Assembly (NCBI RefSeq): GCF_002632615.1
Contig: NZ_NITZ01000023.1
Location: 1-64,000 of the forward strand
Reading direction: 5' to 3'
DNA: 64,000 nucleotides
From: Xenorhabdus miraniensis
GTDB taxonomy: Bacteria; Pseudomonadota; Gammaproteobacteria; Enterobacterales; Enterobacteriaceae
Of the stretch, positions 59,916 to 64,000 are shown in pieces; position 1 is the stretch's first letter; each line of letters begins with the position of its first letter. The translations under genes and the position numbers were made by a program. The notes below the pieces were generated by a model. That model did not search any database. It saw nothing but the letters and a program-made list of their open reading frames with translations, and was not told the DNA's origin.

Positions 59916-60596
59916 ATGAACATACCTCCATTCAGCCATCATCAGCAGACACTGATTAATTGCTGCCTGAATACGATTGCTCATATTATTCCTGTGTCTG
60001 CTGCCGTTTATTATCTTGTCGATGAACAAGGGGAGCCTGAACATCACATTCTGTATGGTATCACTCCCCGAATACATCAGACGTATTTAGAGCATTTCAG
60101 CCAGTTAGATCCTCTGCGCCCAAATAATTTCAGAAATGATGAGCAGCGTCTTATCTGTATGAACGACAACATGAAAGAAAGTGATCAACTGTTTTACCAT
60201 GATTTTATGCGACCAAATAGCTTAACAGATATGGCAGAAATTTTTATTCGTCATAGGAGCAAAATTATCGCCGGCATCTCAGTTCTCAGGGACGACCCGT
60301 TTCAGCATCAGGAAGTGATGAGGCTCAATGCTATTCTTCCCGTCGCTGAATTAATGACTTTTGACATTTTGCCCGGGCCACAGATTACATTCACGCCAAA
60401 AGAACAAGAAATTATTCATTTTGTCAAGGAGGGCGCCAGTAATAAACGTATTGCATTACTGCTTGGTGTCTCGCTTTCCACAGTGAAAACTCACCTGCGT
60501 AACATCTTTACCAAAGCCAATGTGACTAATCGTACAGAATTAGTTTCTTCTGGCTTTGTTATCCACAAAGAAAAAGTTTTTTATGATTATGGTTAA
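59916..60596 (+). CDS. LuxR-family transcription regulator
   Basis: 226 residues. The C-terminal ~65 residues form the GerE/LuxR helix-turn-helix: FTPKEQEIIHFVKEGASNKRIALLLGVSLSTVKTHLRNIFTKANVTNRTEL. The N-terminal half (HYYL.., ILYGITPRIHQTYLEHFSQLDPLRP) is GAF/PAS-like rather than a receiver, and it lacks the W/Y pattern of acyl-homoserine-lactone receptors as far as I can see. Xenorhabdus and Photorhabdus are known to carry many LuxR solos; this may be one. The ATG at 59916 has no clear ribosome-binding site, and a 26-codon frame from 59879 overlaps it. Probably controls the divergent permease operon. Confidence 0.82.
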   Translation: MNIPPFSHHQQTLINCCLNTIAHIIPVSAAVYYLVDEQGEPEHHILYGITPRIHQTYLEHFSQLDPLRPNNFRNDEQRLICMNDNMKESDQLFYHDFMRPNSLTDMAEIFIRHRSKIIAGISVLRDDPFQHQEVMRLNAILPVAELMTFDILPGPQITFTPKEQEIIHFVKEGASNKRIALLLGVSLSTVKTHLRNIFTKANVTNRTELVSSGFVIHKEKVFYDYG

Positions 60597-60784
60597 AATT
60601 GGCGGACTCACCAACTTAATAAAAGACCAAGGAAGCGAGCTTCTGGGCAATGAAAATTAGCCTAATAAATTTATGCAAATAAGAAGTTCAAAGTTTACAA
60701 CTGATAAGAAATTTTCTATGAAAAGAACTGAAGATGAACCAAAATTTTTTTAAAAAATGATTCATCATAATTTATAAATTGCAA

Positions 60785-61465
60785 TTATTGCGTTATTACT
60801 AAACCACGATAAGCATTTTTCACTTTCCACAAATAACGCGGAGCCTGTGGTGCAGGGTGATTATTTTGAACATATTGATAAAATTGGTCAGGCGTCATTC
60901 GATTGATCTTATTAATTGCCACAGTTCGGTTTGAATCAAATGTACGTAACAATGCCCCTGCACCATTTACATAAGCGACTATTGTTGCATAATACAGCGT
61001 TTCCGGGTTCGAAATACCTTCCAAATGCTGTTTTTTCAAGATACTGATATAAGCAGTGCCAAGGTCAATGTTCGTTTCAGGATCTTTCAATTCACGTACT
61101 GTCGGCTGCCCTGATTTTCCTTTCATTCTGTAGGCATCTCGCCCGGCCGTCGTTGCTTTAATTTGCATTAACCCAACAGCATTCGATTTGCTGACAACTT
61201 CTGGACGAAAACCTGACTCCACTTGAATAATCGCTTTAATAAGGGTTTCATCAACACCATAACGTTTTGCAGCTTGCCCAATGAAGGCATCAAACGGAGT
61301 GGGTTCAGATCGATTGCTCAATTTAGGAGAACTAAAAGTAGCTCTATTACCATCCAGCATACGTTTTGCTGTTGGTTGTCTGTTAATGTCTGATTGATGC
61401 CCTTTTTGGCCTGCACATCCCGTCAACAACAGTGCCAACACAATATAACGTAGTCTTAATTTCAC
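60785..61465 (-). CDS. emtA: Membrane-bound endolytic murein transglycosylase (EmtA/MltE)
   Basis: 226 residues, lipoprotein signal with LLTGC (Cys 17). The lysozyme-like SLT domain holds the catalytic Glu in IIQVESGFRPEVVSKSNAVGLMQIKATTAGRDAYR, then ETNIDLGTAYI and AYVNGAGALLRTF. It ends HPAPQAPRYLWKVKNAY as in E. coli. Cleaves glycan strands endolytically to 1,6-anhydro ends. The linker between lipid and SLT domain is about 25 residues longer than in E. coli. Confidence 0.93.
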   Translation of the reverse strand: MKLRLRYIVLALLLTGCAGQKGHQSDINRQPTAKRMLDGNRATFSSPKLSNRSEPTPFDAFIGQAAKRYGVDETLIKAIIQVESGFRPEVVSKSNAVGLMQIKATTAGRDAYRMKGKSGQPTVRELKDPETNIDLGTAYISILKKQHLEGISNPETLYYATIVAYVNGAGALLRTFDSNRTVAINKINRMTPDQFYQYVQNNHPAPQAPRYLWKVKNAYRGLVITQ

Positions 61466-61705
61466 GCAGTATCCCCTAAATAAAATTAATCCTATAAAGG
61501 ATATATAATTTTATCGATAAGCCAAAAATATTTTTCCATTGCTTATCAAAATAAGTTAATCCATTGTTCTTGGGTAATTCTGGACAATATGCTGTTTTTT
61601 TGTTCGCATGTAGTTCACTACTGTCATACCAATCAACAAAGAATAAAGGTGTATCTAACAAATCTATTATCAATTTTGCTGATATCACCTTGACTTCATA
61701 CAAGT

Positions 61706-61724
61706 GATATTGATAATCATTATC
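61706..61724 (+). promoter_or_regulatory. Fur box upstream of yfeA
   Basis: GATATTGATAATCATTATC matches the 19-base Fur consensus at 18 of 19 positions; 36 bases upstream of the yfeA ATG. Implies Fur repression by Fe2+ (and possibly Mn2+). Confidence 0.92.
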
Positions 61725-61759
61725 AAAGATAATATGTATAACAAATAGGGTCTGCCATA

Positions 61760-62674
61760 ATGAATAAAAAACGTTCTCTCTCTGCTGTACCGATATTTAA
61801 CCTAATCATTGCGCTACTAACAATGATTTTATTCAGCCAACACGCTCATGCAGATAAGACGTTCAGAGTCGTTACGACATTCACTATCATTCAAGATATG
61901 GCACAAAATATCGCTGGTGATGCTGCTATTGTTGAATCCATCACAAAGCCCGGCGCAGAAATCCACGATTACCAGCCAACACCTAAAGATATTATCAAAG
62001 CACAGCGTGCAGACCTCATTCTTTGGAATGGCTTAAACTTAGAACGTTGGTTCGAACGCTTCTTTGAAAATATGAAAGATATACCTACTGCTGTCATTAC
62101 CGACGGGATTACTCCTTTGCCTATTCGCGAAGGACCTTACAATAAAAATCCCAATCCCCACGCTTGGATGTCACCTAAAAACGCATTGATATATATCGAA
62201 AATATTCGTAGTGCCTTTGCTAAATACGATCCGGCAAATGCGGAAATTTATAATCGCAATGCCAAAGCTTATGCAGCAAAAATAGCCCAATTAGATGCTC
62301 CGCTCAGGGAACGCCTCTCGCGTATTCCTGAAGAACAACGTTGGTTAGTCACCAGTGAAGGTGCTTTTAGCTACCTCACACAAGACTATGGTTTCAAGGA
62401 GGTGTATTTATGGCCAATTAACGCTGAAGAACAAGGTTCCCCCCAGCAGGTTCGTCGTGTCATCGATACAGTAAGGGCTAACAAGATCCCTGTTGTTTTC
62501 AGCGAAAGTACTGTTTCAGATAAACCAGCAAAACAAGTCAGTAAAGAAACAGGAGCCCGTTACGGCAGTGTACTCTACGTTGATTCTCTTTCTACCCAAA
62601 AGGGGCCAGTGCCTACTTATATTGATCTGCTGAATACCACCGTAGACACCATTGCGAAAGGATTTAATCAATGA
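61760..62674 (+). CDS. yfeA: YfeA, periplasmic Fe/Mn-binding protein
   Basis: 304 residues with a Sec signal (cleavage near HAHA-DK). Cluster A-I metal-binding protein of the YfeA/SitA family: [18 protein letters not shown]; metal ligands from [19 protein letters not shown], the Glu in SEGAFSYL, and the Asp near LYVDSLS. Delivers Mn2+/Fe2+ to YfeBC(D). The gene overlaps yfeB by four bases. Confidence 0.94.
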   Translation: MNKKRSLSAVPIFNLIIALLTMILFSQHAHADKTFRVVTTFTIIQDMAQNIAGDAAIVESITKPGAEIHDYQPTPKDIIKAQRADLILWNGLNLERWFERFFENMKDIPTAVITDGITPLPIREGPYNKNPNPHAWMSPKNALIYIENIRSAFAKYDPANAEIYNRNAKAYAAKIAQLDAPLRERLSRIPEEQRWLVTSEGAFSYLTQDYGFKEVYLWPINAEEQGSPQQVRRVIDTVRANKIPVVFSESTVSDKPAKQVSKETGARYGSVLYVDSLSTQKGPVPTYIDLLNTTVDTIAKGFNQ

Positions 62675-63582
62675 ATCGCTCATCGTTAAACCGCCAACCA
62701 TTATTTGAGCAACCACACTTGATTGTTGATAACGCGACTGTCACTTACAACAATGGACACACCGCTATTTATGATGCCAGTTTTGATATTGCCGGCGGCA
62801 CGATTTGTGCGCTGGTCGGTATGAATGGCAGTGGAAAATCCACACTATTTAAAACAATCATGGGACTAGTTACCCCTTCTCAAGGAAAAGTGACTCTCAA
62901 TACACAATCTATAAAAACTGCATTAAAACAAAATATCATCGCCTATGTTCCACAAACTGAAGATGTAGATTGGAACTTTCCGGTTTTAGTTTCAGATGTC
63001 GTGATGATGGGACGTTACGGAAAAATGGGATTCTTACGCCGCCCCAGTAAACGGGATCATCAAGTCGTGAATGAAGCTCTTGAGCGTGTTGGATTAAAAG
63101 AACTACGTGATCGTCAAATTGGTGAGCTTTCAGGAGGCCAGAAAAAACGCGCATTTTTAGCCCGCGCACTCGCCCAAGAAGGAAAAGTCTTACTGCTGGA
63201 TGAACCTTTTACCGGTGTAGATGTGAAAACAGAAAATGCCATCATTAATTTACTTCGTGAATTACGGGATGAAGGGCATTTAGTCTTGGTATCGACGCAC
63301 AACCTCGGCAGTGTTCCTGAATTTTGTGATCGTGTGATTTTGATCAATCGCACAGTGTTGGCTAGTGGTCGTACTGAAACTACTTTTACCCAAAAAAATC
63401 TGGAAATCACCTTCGGCGGTGTCCTGCGCCATATTAATCTTTCCGGTTCTGAACTGCATGAAGATGATGATCCTCGTTCATTGACCGTCATTACTGATGA
63501 TGAACGTGCCGCTGTCTTCTATGGACATGACCACCATATCCCACCGCGGCAAAGCCCAAAACAAAAGGAAAACCAACCATGA
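62671..63582 (+). CDS. yfeB: YfeB, metal transporter ATP-binding protein
   Basis: 303 residues. Walker [11 protein letters not shown]-loop [13 protein letters not shown] (typical of Mn/Fe/Zn importers), signature [15 protein letters not shown], Walker [13 protein letters not shown], and H-loop STHNLG. The C-terminal ~50 residues are a histidine-rich tail (HDHHIPPRQ), perhaps metal-sensing. Overlaps yfeA and yfeC by four bases at each end. Confidence 0.95.
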   Translation: MNRSSLNRQPLFEQPHLIVDNATVTYNNGHTAIYDASFDIAGGTICALVGMNGSGKSTLFKTIMGLVTPSQGKVTLNTQSIKTALKQNIIAYVPQTEDVDWNFPVLVSDVVMMGRYGKMGFLRRPSKRDHQVVNEALERVGLKELRDRQIGELSGGQKKRAFLARALAQEGKVLLLDEPFTGVDVKTENAIINLLRELRDEGHLVLVSTHNLGSVPEFCDRVILINRTVLASGRTETTFTQKNLEITFGGVLRHINLSGSELHEDDDPRSLTVITDDERAAVFYGHDHHIPPRQSPKQKENQP

Positions 63583-64000
63583 TGGAATTGCTTTTACAGC
63601 CATTCAATTACAACTATATGGTAAAGGCCATGTGGGTAAGTGCCATCGTCGGTGCTGTTTGTGCTTTTTTATCAGCTTACCTGATGCTGAAAGGTTGGTC
63701 ATTGATGGGAGACGCACTCTCCCACTCTGTTGTACCCGGAGTAGCAGGTGCGTATGCTCTTGGCTTGCCTTATGCTGGAGGTGCTTTTTTTACGGGGATG
63801 CTTGCGGCACTATCAATGACATTGGTGCGTCATATCACTCGATTGCGTGAAGATGCGGTAATCGGCTTTATATTCTCCACCTTTTTTGCTGCCGGATTAC
63901 TGATCGTCTCCCTGAACCCTACATCCGTGAACGTACAAACCATTATTCTGGGTAATATTTTAGGCATTGCTGACGAAGATGTTTTACAAGTTGAAATCAT
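63579..64000 (+). CDS. yfeC: YfeC, metal transporter permease (runs off right edge)
   Basis: 140 codons visible from ATG-ATG at 63579 ([64 protein letters not shown] begins it in part). The ABC-3 family block [18 protein letters not shown] is clear, as is [17 protein letters not shown]. Membrane channel for Mn/Fe. Yersinia yfeC is followed by yfeD; this cannot be checked here. Confidence 0.93.
   Translation, partial: MMELLLQPFNYNYMVKAMWVSAIVGAVCAFLSAYLMLKGWSLMGDALSHSVVPGVAGAYALGLPYAGGAFFTGMLAALSMTLVRHITRLREDAVIGFIFSTFFAAGLLIVSLNPTSVNVQTIILGNILGIADEDVLQVEI

Noticed and set aside
61476..61703. 75-codon minus-strand frame upstream of emtA
   Set aside because: No ribosome-binding site or family likeness, and it occupies the upstream region of yfeA with the Fur box at its edge.

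Overview
This window looks like a chromosomal stretch of an entomopathogenic Morganellaceae bacterium (Xenorhabdus/Photorhabdus type). The grounds are the housekeeping gene order (slyA/slyB, anmK, pdxH, tyrS, pdxY; thrS-infC-rpmI-rplT-pheM-pheS-pheT-ihfA-btuCD), a Proteus-type tryptophanase operon, a complete arn (aminoarabinose) operon, decayed insertion sequences and a private non-ribosomal peptide synthetase (NRPS) locus. The genus is inferred from general knowledge; no database search was possible.

Layout. 1-2.2 kb: a graveyard of insertion sequences (IS110 tail, IS982 remnant that broke an IS630 transposase, truncated IS200). 2.2-9.7 kb: a minus-strand operon for amine/GABA-type catabolism (aminoaldehyde dehydrogenase, SnoaL-like protein, GntR regulator, cytosolic Cache protein, class III aminotransferase, DUF805 protein, Tat-exported FAD amine oxidase), preceded by three tandem 14-bp repeats. 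10.2-13.2 kb: tnaC-tnaA-tnaB, including a 34-codon TnaC leader peptide. 13.4 kb: a sugar-kinase pseudogene. 14.6-31.3 kb: the NRPS locus and a MATE exporter. 31.2-31.6 kb: a scrap of a sigma-54 activator gene and a palindromic repeat. 31.6-38.2 kb: pdxY, tyrS, pdxH, anmK, slyB, slyA and a DUF1289 gene. 38.8-46.2 kb: arnBCADTEF. 46.4-55.5 kb: btuDC, ihfA, pheT, pheS, pheM, rplT, rpmI, infC (AUU start), thrS. 55.8-60.6 kb: a Fur-box siderophore esterase, a small hypothetical gene, an APC permease and a LuxR-type regulator with a palindrome between them. 60.8-64 kb: emtA and a Fur-box yfeABC metal transporter (yfeC runs off the end).

The most novel part is the NRPS locus. I read the specificity pockets by hand. 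The first protein is A(Asp-like)-PCP-E-reductase. It is followed, with a 1-nt overlap, by a YdfG-like short-chain reductase. The second synthetase is A(beta-alanine-like)-PCP-C-A(Gly)+inserted flavin monooxygenase-PCP-C-A(Val)-PCP-TE. One coherent model is that the first two proteins turn L-Asp into a D-configured beta-amino aldehyde or alcohol (3-amino-4-oxo/hydroxybutanoate). The beta-amino-acid-type A domain would then load it and extend it with an alpha-oxidised glycine and valine before TE release and MATE export. I do not recognise this combination as a known product. No PPTase or MbtH gene is in the window.
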